DNA of 64,000 bases from Spirosoma pollinicola. Its GTDB lineage: Bacteria; Bacteroidota; Bacteroidia; Cytophagales; Spirosomataceae. Position 1 is the first letter of the stretch. Each line of letters opens with the position of its first letter. The translations under genes were made by a program, and so were the position numbers. A model generated the notes under the pieces. That model saw only the letters and a program-made list of their open reading frames with translations, made no database searches and had not been told where the DNA came from. The stretch is from the NCBI RefSeq assembly GCF_002831565.1, contig NZ_CP025096.1, forward strand, positions 8,698,471 to 8,762,470, written 5' to 3'. Positions 34,383-43,065 of the stretch are shown here, piece by piece.

Positions 34383-34796
34383 TTACACTAACTGATCCTT
34401 TCTTTTGCTCGAGTCGGGAGCATCTAATCGAACGCCGTAGGTATTGAACACCCAGGCAGCCACCTCGTCAAAGTATTGAGCCGCGCCTGCCGGGTCCAGA
34501 TCCGACAGGGAGCGAACAACCGTAACGGTTTGCCCGGCAACCTCCCAGGGCTCAGACAGAAACATAGCATTAAGCGCCTTATCGGTTTGCTCACGGTCTT
34601 TGTCGATCAGCTTACTTACCTCAGTCACCATATACCCCCAGTAGTAGCCGCGCTGGCCATTACCAACCCGCCACCGCTTACGAGTTAAATCAATAGTGTA
34701 TGAACCCTCTAAAGCCCGGATTGCTTCAAAGACCTGCTTTCGGGTTTCGGGCCTCGTGGTGTCGAGTAGTAGCGTTCTGTCTGGTTTGCTGGCCAT
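34383..34796 (-). CDS. NinB-like phage protein
   Basis: I start at ATG 34796 (MASKPDRTLLLD). The 137-residue protein has RKRWRVGNGQRGYYWGYMVTEVSKLI, then a middle helix and a final RSLSDLDPAGAAQYFDEVAAWVFNTYG with an Asp at the end. This fits NinB-type phage proteins with a (N/G)QxxYYWG motif, a 'STxxLxxxEFxEYxxxxxxWA' helix and a C-terminal DxP. NinB-type proteins take part in recombination. Upstream of the start lies the terminal overlap. Confidence 0.5.
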   Translation of the reverse strand: MASKPDRTLLLDTTRPETRKQVFEAIRALEGSYTIDLTRKRWRVGNGQRGYYWGYMVTEVSKLIDKDREQTDKALNAMFLSEPWEVAGQTVTVVRSLSDLDPAGAAQYFDEVAAWVFNTYGVRLDAPDSSKRKDQLV

Positions 34797-35080
34797 GTGG
34801 TTTCGGGTTGGCTTACTATCCCTAATATACACAATAATGTCGACAATTACCAGAACGAAGCGAATAAATGCGATATAAGGCGTTATCTCCATCAGATGTA
34901 CGGCCATAAGGTCGGTTGTAGATAAGAGATTCTACCCCTATAAGCGGGCTTAATTTATGAGGTTTGTACCACTCTTGCCCATTGGTCAAAGAAAAACATC
35001 GTCAACAATCAATTTGATCAGGAAAACGTCGATTGGATTATACTCGACATTATGTCGAGTTCAAACAACGGCTCAATGAC
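34783..35080. repeat. Terminal overlap of circular contig (right copy)
   Basis: Identical to 926-1223; see there. Confidence 0.88.
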
Positions 35081-35092
35081 CTAGCTAGCTAG
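35081..35092. other. Artificial contig linker 3
   Basis: CTAGCTAGCTAG. Confidence 0.9.
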
Positions 35093-35093
35093 G

Positions 35094-35217
35094 CATATAT
35101 TTATGGGCCAGAACGATCAGAAGAATTGGTTGGAGAAGTTGTTAAGGAATATCCGCATATATTTATGGGCCAGAACGATCAGAAGAATTGGTTGGAGAAG
35201 TTGTTAAGGAATATCCG
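35094..35217. repeat. 62-bp tandem duplication at contig end
   Basis: 35094-35155 and 35156-35217 are identical. Since 62 is not a multiple of three, the duplication breaks the reading frame of the reductase. Probably an assembly artefact at the contig end. Confidence 0.75.
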
Positions 35218-35928
35218 CGAGAGCAAATTAAAATTGCTACGAAAGGGTCTCATGAATTTGATGAAAATCAAGAAGTACATCAGAACAATCAACCGGAATA
35301 TTTAAAACAACAAGTTGAGAATAGTTTGAAACGTCTACAAACTGATTATATCGATTTATATTATATTCATTTTCCTGATGACAACACTCCGAAAGATCAA
35401 GCAGTTGCAGCATTACAAGAGCTTAAGGAACAAGGGAAGATTAAAGCCATTGGTGTATCAAATTTCACATTAGATCAACTTAAAGAAGCAAATAAAGATG
35501 GTTACGTTGATGTTGTACAGTTAGAATATAATTTATTGCACCGCGAAAATGAGGCAGTATTGCAATATTGTGTTGATCACCTAATCACATTTATTCCTTA
35601 TTTCCCATTAGCATCCGGTATTTTAGCTGGAAAATATGATGAGAACACTAAATTTAGTGACCATCGTACTACACGTCGTGATTTTATACCTGGTGTTTTT
35701 GAAGAGAATGTGCGTCGCGTAAAAGCTTTGGAAAGCCTAGCTGCAGCACATCAAACTTCAATTGCGAACATTGTATTAGCATTTTATTTAACGAGACCAG
35801 CTATCGATGTGATTATTCCTGGTGCAAAACGTGCAGAACAAGTCATTGAAAATATTAAAGCTGCAGATATCGTTTTATCAGATGATGAGATTCAATATAT
35901 CGATGAATTGTTTCCAATTGAAGACTAA
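35188..35928 (+). CDS. Aldo/keto reductase, 5'-truncated (Staphylococcus)
   Basis: The protein carries the AKR features IDLYYIHFPDDN, IKAIGVSNF and LEYNLLHR, then the C-terminal ANIVLAFYLTRP and DVIIPGAKRAEQV, and reads to a natural stop. The N-terminal catalytic part is missing. The start at 35188 is only an in-frame Met. The downstream GGGACATAAATCAATGTTC is a word common in Staphylococcus intergenic regions. The low GC supports a contaminant contig. Confidence 0.85.
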   Translation: MVGEVVKEYPREQIKIATKGSHEFDENQEVHQNNQPEYLKQQVENSLKRLQTDYIDLYYIHFPDDNTPKDQAVAALQELKEQGKIKAIGVSNFTLDQLKEANKDGYVDVVQLEYNLLHRENEAVLQYCVDHLITFIPYFPLASGILAGKYDENTKFSDHRTTRRDFIPGVFEENVRRVKALESLAAAHQTSIANIVLAFYLTRPAIDVIIPGAKRAEQVIENIKAADIVLSDDEIQYIDELFPIED

Positions 35929-35985
35929 ATGAATTGTATTTAATGGTGATATCAGGCTGGGACATAAATCAATGTTCTATGCTCT

Positions 35986-35997
35986 CTAGCTAGCTAG
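35986..35997. other. Artificial contig linker 4
   Basis: CTAGCTAGCTAG. Confidence 0.9.
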
Positions 35998-36673
35998 GCC
36001 AGCTTAAAGGCTCAACTATTAGATTTAAGCAATAAGGGTGTTAAAGGGAAAATATTAACATCTAATTACTTAGGATTTAATAGTCCTAAAATGTATGGAG
36101 AATTACTTAAATTAAAAAATGTAGAGGTAAGATTAACTGATATTGCTGGATTCCATGCCAAAGGATATATTTTTGAACATAAGGATTATAGTTCTATGGT
36201 AATAGGAAGCTCTAATTTAACATCTAATGCGTTAAAGGTTAATTATGAGCATAATGTTTTACTGTCTACTATGAAAAATGGTGATTTAGTTGATAGTGTA
36301 AAAAATGAATTTGAATTGTTATGGCAAAAGAGTACCCCACTGACTGAGCAATGGATTAATTCATATAAAGAATCATTTGAGTACCGTTCCTTAGAAAAAT
36401 TAGCGGAGGTTGAACAAACTCAAATGCTGCTAGCTGATAAGGTGAAAAAATCAGTGGAAATTGTACCCAATTTAATGCAAGCAGAAGCATTAAGGTCATT
36501 AAAAGCTATTAGGGATAAAACCAAAGATAAGGCGTTAATAATATCTGCAACTGGTACAGGTAAAACGATTTTATGTGCATTAGATGTTAGAGAAGTAAAC
36601 CCTAATAAATTTTTATTTATTGTTCATAATGAGGGGATTTTAAATAGAGCTAAGGAAGAATTTAAAAAAGTAT
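35998..36673 (+). CDS. PLD-like/DEAD-type helicase fragment (Staphylococcus)
   Basis: The frame is open through the whole contig. The N-terminal part has the phospholipase-D-like motif HAKGYIFEH (an HxK box) and SSNLT. The end carries helicase motif Q/I: AEALRSLKAIRD, ISATGTGKTILCAL. This combination is found in DUF3427-type helicases of Firmicutes. Both ends are cut by linkers. AT-rich; I infer contamination. Confidence 0.8.
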
Positions 36674-36685
36674 CTAGCTAGCTAG
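36674..36685. other. Artificial contig linker 5
   Basis: CTAGCTAGCTAG. Confidence 0.9.
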
Positions 36686-37337
36686 ATTTTGATTTCCATT
36701 CTATTCATGATAATGTATTAAAACTTGATATACTTGGACACGATGATCCAACAATGATTCGTATGCTTCAAGATTTATCGGGCATTGATCCAAAAACGAT
36801 ACCTGTAGATGACAAAGAAGTCATGCAAATATTTAGTACACCTGAAAGTTTAGGTGTTACTGAAGATGAAATTTTATGTAAAACAGGTACGTTTGGGGTT
36901 CCAGAATTCGGTACAGGGTTCGTGCGTCAAATGTTAGAAGATACAAAGCCAACAACATTTTCTGAATTAGTTCAAATCTCAGGATTATCTCATGGTACAG
37001 ATGTGTGGTTAGGCAATGCTCAAGAATTAATTAAAACCGGTATATGTGATTTATCAAGTGTAATTGGTTGTCGTGATGATATCATGGTTTATTTAATGTA
37101 TGCTGGTTTAGAACCATCAATGGCTTTTAAAATAATGGAGTCAGTACGTAAAGGTAAAGGTTTAACTGAAGAAATGATTGAAACGATGAAAGAAAATGAA
37201 GTGCCGGATTGGTATTTAGATTCATGTCTTAAAATTAAGTACATGTTCCCTAAAGCCCATGCAGCAGCATACGTTTTAATGGCAGTACGTATCGCATATT
37301 TCAAAGTACATCATCCACTTTATTACTATGCATCTTA
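36686..37337 (+). CDS. polC: DNA polymerase III PolC fragment (Staphylococcus)
   Basis: Open frame from 36688 to the linker. The sequence reads KLDILGHDDPTMIRMLQDL, then GTFGVPEFGTGFVRQML, SGLSHGTDVWLGNAQ and KYMFPKAHAAAYVLMA, all signature blocks of the palm/fingers region of Gram-positive PolC. Bacteroidota use DnaE and do not normally have PolC, so this is strong evidence for a foreign, Firmicute source. Confidence 0.92.
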
Positions 37338-37349
37338 CTAGCTAGCTAG
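37338..37349. other. Artificial contig linker 6
   Basis: CTAGCTAGCTAG. Confidence 0.9.
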
Positions 37350-37967
37350 AATGGTTAGATAAAAATATTTATCTTTCCGACATGGGCCAAATCGCTAAAC
37401 CGTTTGTGCTGTCTACGGAAACCAACTGGCCGGAGCCACCACACCGACCGTATCGCCGGGGGATAAAAAAGGGGGTAAAATCACGTTACGGTAGTTGGTT
37501 TATGGTTTAGCCAATCGACGGCGCTCTTTCTTTTTTAGCTGTCAATTTGCCTTCCTGAATCCGCTGTACGCAGAACGAACATTTCTCGATAACTCCACGA
37601 GAGCGAACGGTTACGTCTGGATTACCATTTTCACAAATGGCATACTCTTTCGTGGATCAAAAATATATACGGAAGGTAATAAAAATGATCTATTCACTTT
37701 TCTGCAAACAGAACTTCTACCTGTTTTGTCTGAGTTTTGGTCTAAAAATCAATATGTCATGAAAGCCATCGGCTGTCTTTTCCTTTCGTTCGTTCCTGTT
37801 TTCGTTTAATGGCCACGCCCAGCCCGCCATCGACTCGCTGAAAACCCGGGTTCTGCAACCGTCTGCTATGCAGGCCGATTTTACCTCCGCAAACTGCTGG
37901 AAGAAAGAAACGCATCCGGGTTTATATCGCTACACGCCAAAAGCAATCATGCAGGCTAAGCTGGATA
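37350..37967. other. Short contig with unassigned gene fragments
   Basis: Plus-strand frames include NIYLSDMGQIAKPFVLSTE at the start, an open frame 37495-37809, and near the end HAQPAIDSLKTRVLQPSAMQ in another frame, preceded by a signal-peptide-like MKAIGCLFLSFVPVF. The last two would form one exported protein if one base were added near 37810. I recognise no family. The contig looks like joined fragments rather than an intact locus. Confidence 0.3.
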
Positions 37968-37979
37968 CTAGCTAGCTAG
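37968..37979. other. Artificial contig linker 7
   Basis: CTAGCTAGCTAG. Confidence 0.9.
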
Positions 37980-38182
37980 CTTCTGATCTGTTGCTGTTCG
38001 TCAGTAAGTGTGGTATTGGCAGGCAACGTTTGATCGTTTTTTTTGTGGCGTTGTCTCCATTTGCTGATTCGTCCTGGATCGATGTCCAATTCGCGGGCGG
38101 CTTCTTGAATTGATCCTTTTACATAAGACAGCTCGACAGCCATTTCCTTGAATGCTTCGTCAAACACACGTCGTTTAACCAT
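37980..38182 (-). pseudogene. IS3-family OrfA transposase, 3'-truncated (inverted copy)
   Basis: The minus-strand frame starts MVKRRVFDEAFKEMAVEL and continues with the HTH of IS3 OrfA (GSIQEAARELDIDPGRISKW). It is cut by the linker. It is an exact inverted copy of 38412-38614. Only the coding part and about 10 bases before it are shared, so the left copy lacks its own IS end. Confidence 0.75.
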
Positions 38183-38411
38183 GGTCAAATTGGCTGACGA
38201 CAACTTCAGCAGCCCACCATATCCGGCTCACGGCTGATCGGCCGACATTGAAAGCAGGTCCCGATGAACTGCTGGCTACAGTAGAAGGGTTTACGTCGAA
38301 AAGCAAAGATGGTGCCCAGGTATCGAACCTGTTCAAACCGATTTGAACTTGCTACATTTGACTGGAGACTTTTTTTTTTAGGCAGATTTGAGGCCAAACT
38401 TCAATTTGACC
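38183..38411 (+). other. Spacer between inverted transposase copies
   Basis: A plus-strand frame ends with RLTADRPTLKAGPDELLATV and a stop at about 38346; this resembles the C-terminal region of glycoside hydrolase family 2 proteins, but the match is weak. TTTGACTGGAGACTTTTT before the right transposase copy may be part of an IS terminal repeat. Confidence 0.3.
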
Positions 38412-38640
38412 ATGGTTAAACGACGTGTGTTTGACGAAGCATTCAAGGAAATGGCTGTCGAGCTGTCTTATGTAAAAGGATCAATTCAAGAAGCCGCCCG
38501 CGAATTGGACATCGATCCAGGACGAATCAGCAAATGGAGACAACGCCACAAAAAAAACGATCAAACGTTGCCTGCCAATACCACACTTACTGACGAACAG
38601 CAACAGATCAGAAGGTTGCAACGAGAGCTTCGAGAAGCTC
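38412..38640 (+). pseudogene. IS3-family OrfA transposase, 3'-truncated
   Basis: Starts MVKRRVFDEA and continues through the HTH (EAARELDIDPGRISKWRQRH) to LQRELREA, where a leucine zipper of OrfA begins; then the linker. The OrfB with the DDE domain is absent. Contig ends commonly fall in IS copies because the assembler cannot cross them. Confidence 0.75.
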
Positions 38641-38652
38641 CTAGCTAGCTAG
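38641..38652. other. Artificial contig linker 8
   Basis: CTAGCTAGCTAG. Confidence 0.9.
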
Positions 38653-38814
38653 TATTGAATTTTATTTTAACTTAATTAAAAAAAGATTAGTAGCCACAAT
38701 TTTGACTACTAATCTTAGTTAAAATTCAGTATCTAAATATTAAATTATTGTTTTAATGTACTTCAATTTATGGTAAAACCCAGTATCGATTTAACATAAA
38801 AATGCTCAAGTTGA

Positions 38815-39441
38815 TTATTCTATATAAGAACCGATATTTCTGAATTTTTCAAAGCGATCATTAGCAATTTCATCACGTGATAATGACTCAAGTGAATCTA
38901 ACTGTGCAACAAACGCTGATTTAATAGCTAAAGCTTGCTGTTCAACATCTTTATGTGCACCGCCAAGTGGTTCAGAAATGACATCATCTATAATACCTAA
39001 TTGCTTAATATCATGGGCAGTAATTTTCATTGTTTCAGCTGCAATTTTAGCCAAATTACTGTCTTTCCATAATAATGCCGCTGCACCTTCAGGAGATATA
39101 ACAGAGTAAGTACTATTCTCTAACATCAATACTTTATTGGCAATACCAATACCTAGAGCACCTCCACTGCCACCTTCACCAATGACTATCGCAATAACTG
39201 GTACTTTTAATGAAGCCATCTAAATCAAATTTGTTGCGATAGATTCACTTTGTCCACGTTCTTCAGCAGCTTTACCAGGATATGCACCTTTTGTATCTAT
39301 AAATGTAAAGATAGGACGATTGAATTTTTCAGCTTGTTTCATTAAACGTAATGCTTTTCGATAACCTTCTGGATGCGCCATACCAAAATTTCGATAAATA
39401 TTATCTTTTGTATCTTTTCCACGTTGTTGTCCAATAACTGT
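38815..39441 (-). pseudogene. accA: accA fragment with in-frame stop (Staphylococcus)
   Basis: Reading leftward from 39441 the frame gives [20 protein letters not shown], then [20 protein letters not shown], the carboxyltransferase alpha signature, then MASLKVPVIAIVIGEGGSGG to the natural end. A TAG stop at about 39220-39222, just before MASLKV, replaces a codon that is Glu in AccA (SIATNLIE-MASLKV). One base change explains it. A sequencing error in low-coverage contaminant reads is likely, because accA is essential. The 5' part is cut by the linker. Confidence 0.85.
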
Positions 39442-39453
39442 CTAGCTAGCTAG
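39442..39453. other. Artificial contig linker 9
   Basis: CTAGCTAGCTAG. The 2.2-kb circular contig follows. Confidence 0.9.
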
Positions 39454-39747
39454 ATATGAGCTCGAGCAAAAGGAGGAAGATCATTCAGGTATAGATAAAA
39501 TGCCACAAACGGGCTCCGAGGAGCTTGCGCAGATATTGGCTTAAACAGAAACGAGCTCTGTAGGGATACAACTCGCCAGGGATGAGCCATGCCACGTACA
39601 ACCGTACGTTTACCCCGGATTGATAGCTTGAAGCCATCCGGGGTTTTTTCGTGTCCTACGGCCACGGGATTTTCTTAGGCATAAGGCCACACCAACTGTA
39701 CTAAAAAGCAGACGAAGGGGAAAAAAGCACTTAATAAAATCAACTTA
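39454..39747. repeat. Terminal overlap of 2.2-kb circle (left copy)
   Basis: Identical to 41659-41952 (294 bases). It contains the 3' end of rep, so the unit circle is 2,205 bp and rep leads into 39748. Confidence 0.88.
39560..39650 (+). ncRNA. Conserved 3' element after rep (hairpin plus terminator)
   Basis: ACGTAC/GTACGT (39594-39609) is followed by CCCCGGAT/ATCCGGGG (39613-39643) and a T-run. Equivalent elements follow rep at 59368-59425 and 61064-61125 with different but still complementary stem bases. The loop words GGATTG.TAGCT and AG.CC are kept. Terminator with possible regulatory RNA role. Confidence 0.5.
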
Positions 39748-39913
39748 CTTTTATTAAGTGCTTTTTTATAACAGGGTAAAAAAATGAGCAGGCTACACCA
39801 TCCGGTACAGCCTGCTCATTCCCATTTTCTTTTCAACCTCCCTGCTTCTCAGGGCCTACAAATTTACGAACTGAATCGGTACAGTTGGTGTGGCCTTATG
39901 CCTAAGAAAATCC
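39667..39913. repeat. 35-bp perfect inverted repeats flanking a hairpin region
   Basis: 39667-39701 is the exact reverse complement of 39879-39913; the outer end is GGATTTTCTTAGGCATAAGG. Between them lie the hairpin GCACTTAATAAAA/TTTTATTAAGTGC (about 39727-39761) and GAGCAGGCT/AGCCTGCTC (about 39784-39818). Related pairs occur at 59446/59516 and 61654/61818. Confidence 0.7.
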
Positions 39914-39968
39914 TGGGGGTTTGGGGGCTAGCCCCCAAGTACTTAAACCGCGTCGCAGACTCTAATTT

Positions 39969-40412
39969 CTAAGGTTTAATTAGTGTAAGAGTTAGCCCAG
40001 GTGAGGGGGTTAGATAGAACCAAGACCCAAAGACTAATTGATTGCACTCTTTCGTAGTAACTACTCCTCCAGCTACGGTTGTATCCTTGCTAGTTATGGT
40101 CACTAACCGTAATGTGTCTCCTTTTACATTATAGAGCTTTTTAAGTACAGGTGCATTCTTAGATCCACTACTTAACAAACTGTCTGTGTCAAGTAGGCTA
40201 CCATCTTGGTTAAAGGTAATAGTGCCTGAATACCGACTTTGATGGCTACCTGTAAAATTAGAATTGAACTTCCATTGACCTATGATTCGCTGGTTGATAG
40301 GTATCATTTGGCAATTTTCGTTTCCATTCGGTGCAGGTATAGGCTTAATAGAGGTTTTGCAAGCCGAATCAAGTAAGGCTAATAGAATTACCGTTAGTAA
40401 GATTGCTTTCAT
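39969..40412 (-). CDS. Lipoprotein, 147 aa (lipocalin-like layout)
   Basis: Signal peptide with lipobox (LLALLDSAC, Cys18) targets the protein to the envelope. The mature part starts with a Pro-rich linker and then GQWKFNSNFTG, YSGTITFNQDGSLLD and further strands to the C-terminus. This resembles the DUF-type 'lipocalin-like' lipoproteins of Bacteroidota that begin with a GxW motif. It is the only cargo gene of this plasmid. The function is unknown; the other 2-kb plasmid carries a different lipoprotein at the matching place. Confidence 0.6.
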   Translation of the reverse strand: MKAILLTVILLALLDSACKTSIKPIPAPNGNENCQMIPINQRIIGQWKFNSNFTGSHQSRYSGTITFNQDGSLLDTDSLLSSGSKNAPVLKKLYNVKGDTLRLVTITSKDTTVAGGVVTTKECNQLVFGSWFYLTPSPGLTLTLIKP

Positions 40413-40511
40413 TTAGGTAAAAGGTCAATTTGTTCACTCTATAACTGTAATTCAAATGTCTTATTACGTTGGTGAGTCCTCCGGTGCATTGTGCGCGAAG
40501 CGGTCTTGAAA

Positions 40512-40555
40512 AGAGCAAGCGGGAATTACGCTACGCGATAATTCTCGCTTGCTCT
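40512..40555. other. oriT-like hairpin
   Basis: AGAGCAAGCG ... CGCTTGCTCT arms of about 17 bp with one mismatch; the loop contains ACGCTACGCG. Preceded by CCGGTG and GCGGTCTTG words that also precede the hairpins at 46375 (next to mob genes) and 60529. Confidence 0.55.
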
Positions 40556-40633
40556 ACGAGGTATCTATTTGTAAATTAGATTGTTAACTTGTATACTCTG
40601 ATTCTTGAGTAAGCACTTAGTATATAACAGCAT

Positions 40634-40822
40634 AAAAACGCCTATTTCCCGCAAGAAATAGGCGTTTTCAGTATACTGCTCCCACTATTGTCTTATTGAG
40701 TAGCCAGCCATGTTTAACCCCTAAAAAACCTCCCTTTGGTCGTCTTTTTAGGGGTTAAACGGCTTCTTTCTCTCCGACTGTCGAGAAAGCAAAAACCCTG
40801 CTGCGTGGCATCAGCAGGGTTC
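40634..40822. other. Hairpin cluster upstream of rep
   Basis: Four successive hairpins: AACGCCTATTTC/GAAATAGGCGTT (about 40637-40668); GTTTAACCCCTAAAAA (40712-40727) with TTTTTAGGGGTTAAAC (40745-40760); CTTTCTC/GAGAAAG (about 40764-40787); AACCCTGCTG/CAGCAGGGTT (about 40794-40821). The second and third have close counterparts at 58366-58414 and after. Likely part of the replication origin or a copy-control RNA. Confidence 0.6.
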
Positions 40823-41005
40823 AGTTCACAAGCTTGGTCAATTGATAGCCAGGCCTCGTCTGGAGTAGATATTAGATCTACCTGACGGAAAAGGTCAAAT
40901 CCTTGACTCAGTAGGCAAAGGTATCGACTCGTAGAGAGAGCTAAAAAGTTTGGAGTTCACTTCGCTCACAAGTGTATTTTAAGAACTTAAGAAGAGAATA
41001 TATAT

Positions 41006-41176
41006 AACTAACTGATTATCAATACACATCATTTTCCTACTAGGAAAACCCCATTTCCCCAACGGGTAAGTGCCATTTCCCTAAATACTATATGAAAAGG
41101 GAAACAAGATTTCCTAATGAGTAAAATAATAATTCCTTTTTAGTATGTTTGTAGGGAAATAAGAATTCCCTAATTT
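41006..41176 (+). promoter_or_regulatory. rep promoter region with TTTCC repeats
   Basis: CTAACTGATTATCAATA (41012) is shared with 42079, 58495, 60855 and 63912. Several ATTTCCC/AGGAAA-type words surround a TATGTTTG box (41144-41151), 25 bp before the rep ATG, suggesting repression by Rep. Confidence 0.5.
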
Positions 41177-41749
41177 ATGATCTACAAGAAAATTGGAGAT
41201 TATTCACTTAACAAGGCTAATCCGTTTTTGGATGATACGGTCCAACATATTGAAAAGGGAGAAAAGACATTGCTGTTCGGCCAAAAGAATCCAGATTTGA
41301 TAGTTGACAATGATGGATCAGTTAAAGGTCATTCCTTATTCGCCCGTAAGGTGACTGTTGACAAAGCTAAATTTATGAAGGTGTTTATGACTGGTCTATC
41401 CAACTGGTTCGACCTTTCTAAAGCAGGTATTAAAGTATTTGCCTACGTCGCTAATCAAATAGAGCCTAACAGAGACACTTTTATGTTTAGTCTTGAGAGA
41501 TGTAAAAACTTCACTGGGTACAAATCTGATAAAATGATATTTAGTGGACTTGCTGAACTTGCTGAGAACAAATTCATAGCTAGAGGTGAAAACCCATTTA
41601 TCTATTACATCAATCCAACAGTATTCTTCAACGGAGATCGCTTAACATTCATTGAGCAATATGAGCTCGAGCAAAAGGAGGAAGATCATTCAGGTATAGA
41701 TAAAATGCCACAAACGGGCTCCGAGGAGCTTGCGCAGATATTGGCTTAA
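41177..41749 (+). CDS. rep: Plasmid replication protein, RepL-like
   Basis: The 190-residue protein is the only replication gene of this 2.2-kb circle. The central part fits the RepL winged-helix family: FMKVFMTGLSNWFDLSKAGIKVFAYV, then TFMFSLERCKNFTGYKSDKMIFSGLAELAENKFIARG and the end motif YYINPTVFFNGDRLTF. The RepL-type block 'INPxxFFNGDR' is also present in the protein at 58652-59263. Spacing to a TAnnTTTG promoter is normal. It must act at an origin within the hairpin-rich upstream region. Confidence 0.75.
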   Translation: MIYKKIGDYSLNKANPFLDDTVQHIEKGEKTLLFGQKNPDLIVDNDGSVKGHSLFARKVTVDKAKFMKVFMTGLSNWFDLSKAGIKVFAYVANQIEPNRDTFMFSLERCKNFTGYKSDKMIFSGLAELAENKFIARGENPFIYYINPTVFFNGDRLTFIEQYELEQKEEDHSGIDKMPQTGSEELAQILA

Positions 41750-41952
41750 ACAGAAACGAGCTCTGTAGGGATACAACTCGCCAGGGATGAGCCATGCCAC
41801 GTACAACCGTACGTTTACCCCGGATTGATAGCTTGAAGCCATCCGGGGTTTTTTCGTGTCCTACGGCCACGGGATTTTCTTAGGCATAAGGCCACACCAA
41901 CTGTACTAAAAAGCAGACGAAGGGGAAAAAAGCACTTAATAAAATCAACTTA
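41659..41952. repeat. Terminal overlap of 2.2-kb circle (right copy)
   Basis: Identical to 39454-39747. Confidence 0.88.
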
Positions 41953-41964
41953 CTAGCTAGCTAG
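41953..41964. other. Artificial contig linker 10
   Basis: CTAGCTAGCTAG. Confidence 0.9.
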
Positions 41965-42655
41965 CCCGTTGGTCGTCTTTTTAAGGTGAGAAACGGCTTC
42001 TTTCTCTCCGACTGTCGAGAAAGCCCTTCAAAGTAGGGTATAATAATAGCTTAAGAAGCGACTGCCTGTAACTATCTGATTATCAATAGGGTTCAGTTTA
42101 CACTTTGGAAACCGAAAGTTTACACTCTGGAAACTTTCGGTTTACGTTTTTTGCCATATTTATAAACTATAAGTTTGGAAAAAACATTTCTTTAGTTTAC
42201 AATTGCACACAGTTTTATAAACCATTGTTTTATGAATAGCCCCGAACGGAAACAGGCGTTTGACCCTACTTTCATTTTTAGATCCGGCCAAAACCGAAAA
42301 CTACCGGAAATTAATACAGTAAGCCGGTATCTGTGAGTAATTTTGTCTTTATTCGCTGTTACCGTGTACTGCTAACGCCTTCTACGTTTTAACCAGCTAC
42401 AACAGGACACGCCCGAATTTGCGGTCGATAACTACCGGATTGGTATCCGAGAAATCAACCTGAAACACACGGCACAAATAGCACTGAGGTATACAAGTTA
42501 ACAGCTTGATTTACAGATAGAAACCTCGTAGAGCAAGCGAGAATTATCGCGTAGCGTAATTCCCGCTTGCTCTTTAAAAAGACCGCCCTGCGCTTCTCAC
42601 ACCGGATGGCTATGTAAGTAATTTTTGTCCTGTCTGCAAGTAGCTTAGCTCGATA
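41965..42655. other. Rearranged piece of the 2.36-kb plasmid
   Basis: 41965-42239 is nearly identical to about 58386-58659 (hairpin half, rep promoter and the first bases of rep). Bases 42491-42655 are the reverse complement of about 60456-60620 (oriT-like region). The 250 bp between them is foreign: it includes a 34-codon frame fused to the rep start and a separate frame DTPEFAVDNYRIGIREINLK. Either a deletion/insertion derivative of the plasmid or a library chimera. Confidence 0.6.
42530..42573. other. oriT-like hairpin (inverted copy)
   Basis: Reverse complement of 60529-60572. Confidence 0.55.
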
Positions 42656-42667
42656 CTAGCTAGCTAG
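42656..42667. other. Artificial contig linker 11
   Basis: CTAGCTAGCTAG. Confidence 0.9.
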
Positions 42668-42827
42668 GCTCGAAAAGTACACCCTAAACCTTACGTAATT
42701 GTACTGGATAATGGCCCTATTCATCATGCAAAAGTGGTTAAAACCGAATTTGATACTTGGGAAAGCCAAGGTCTATCCATTTTTTATTTACCTACCTACA
42801 GTCCTCATCTGAATCCCATTGAAATTC
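42668..42827 (+). pseudogene. IS630-family transposase fragment
   Basis: ARKVHPKPYVIVLDNGPIHH and FYLPTYSPHLNPIEIL carry the second Asp and the final Glu region of the IS630 DDE domain. Truncated on both sides. An inverted copy lies at 43071-43361. Confidence 0.75.
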
Positions 42828-43065
42828 TGTTGACAACCAGGCCGTTCGTGAGAGCCAGTTAAACCGGTTGAAAGAGGTAAAAGAAACAAGGAATGAAGCA
42901 AAAGTGGAGCAGGCTCTGGCAGCAATAACCGGTGCAGCTACTACCCCCTCCCCAGACAAAAACCATCCATCGACCGCCCACCTTCCCGACCATTGGGAGC
43001 GTACCGACGAGTGGTATAATTACCGGTCACTCTATTCGGACCTGACCGTCGTGGCCAATCTGGCT
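42828..43065 (+). pseudogene. Chimera of methylmalonyl-CoA mutase and ThuA fragments
   Basis: One open frame first reads DNQAVRESQLNRLKEVKETR with KVEQALAAITGAA, a block of methylmalonyl-CoA mutase, and then HPSTAHLPDHWERTDEWYNY, a block of ThuA/trehalose-utilization-type domains. These belong to unrelated proteins. The join at about 42945 and the inverted IS630 ends on both sides point to a chimeric contig. Confidence 0.6.

Noticed and set aside
926..35080. 298-bp terminal direct repeats as biological long terminal repeats of a linear phage
   Set aside because: Three other contigs of unrelated size have overlaps of 294-298 bases, so the constant length reflects the assembly, not biology.
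36686..37337. Horizontal transfer of Firmicute genes into the host
   Set aside because: The sequences fill entire linker-bounded contigs and include housekeeping genes, so contamination is simpler.
37980..38640. Complete IS3 element or composite transposon
   Set aside because: Only OrfA pieces are present on both sides, OrfB is missing and both ends are cut by linkers.
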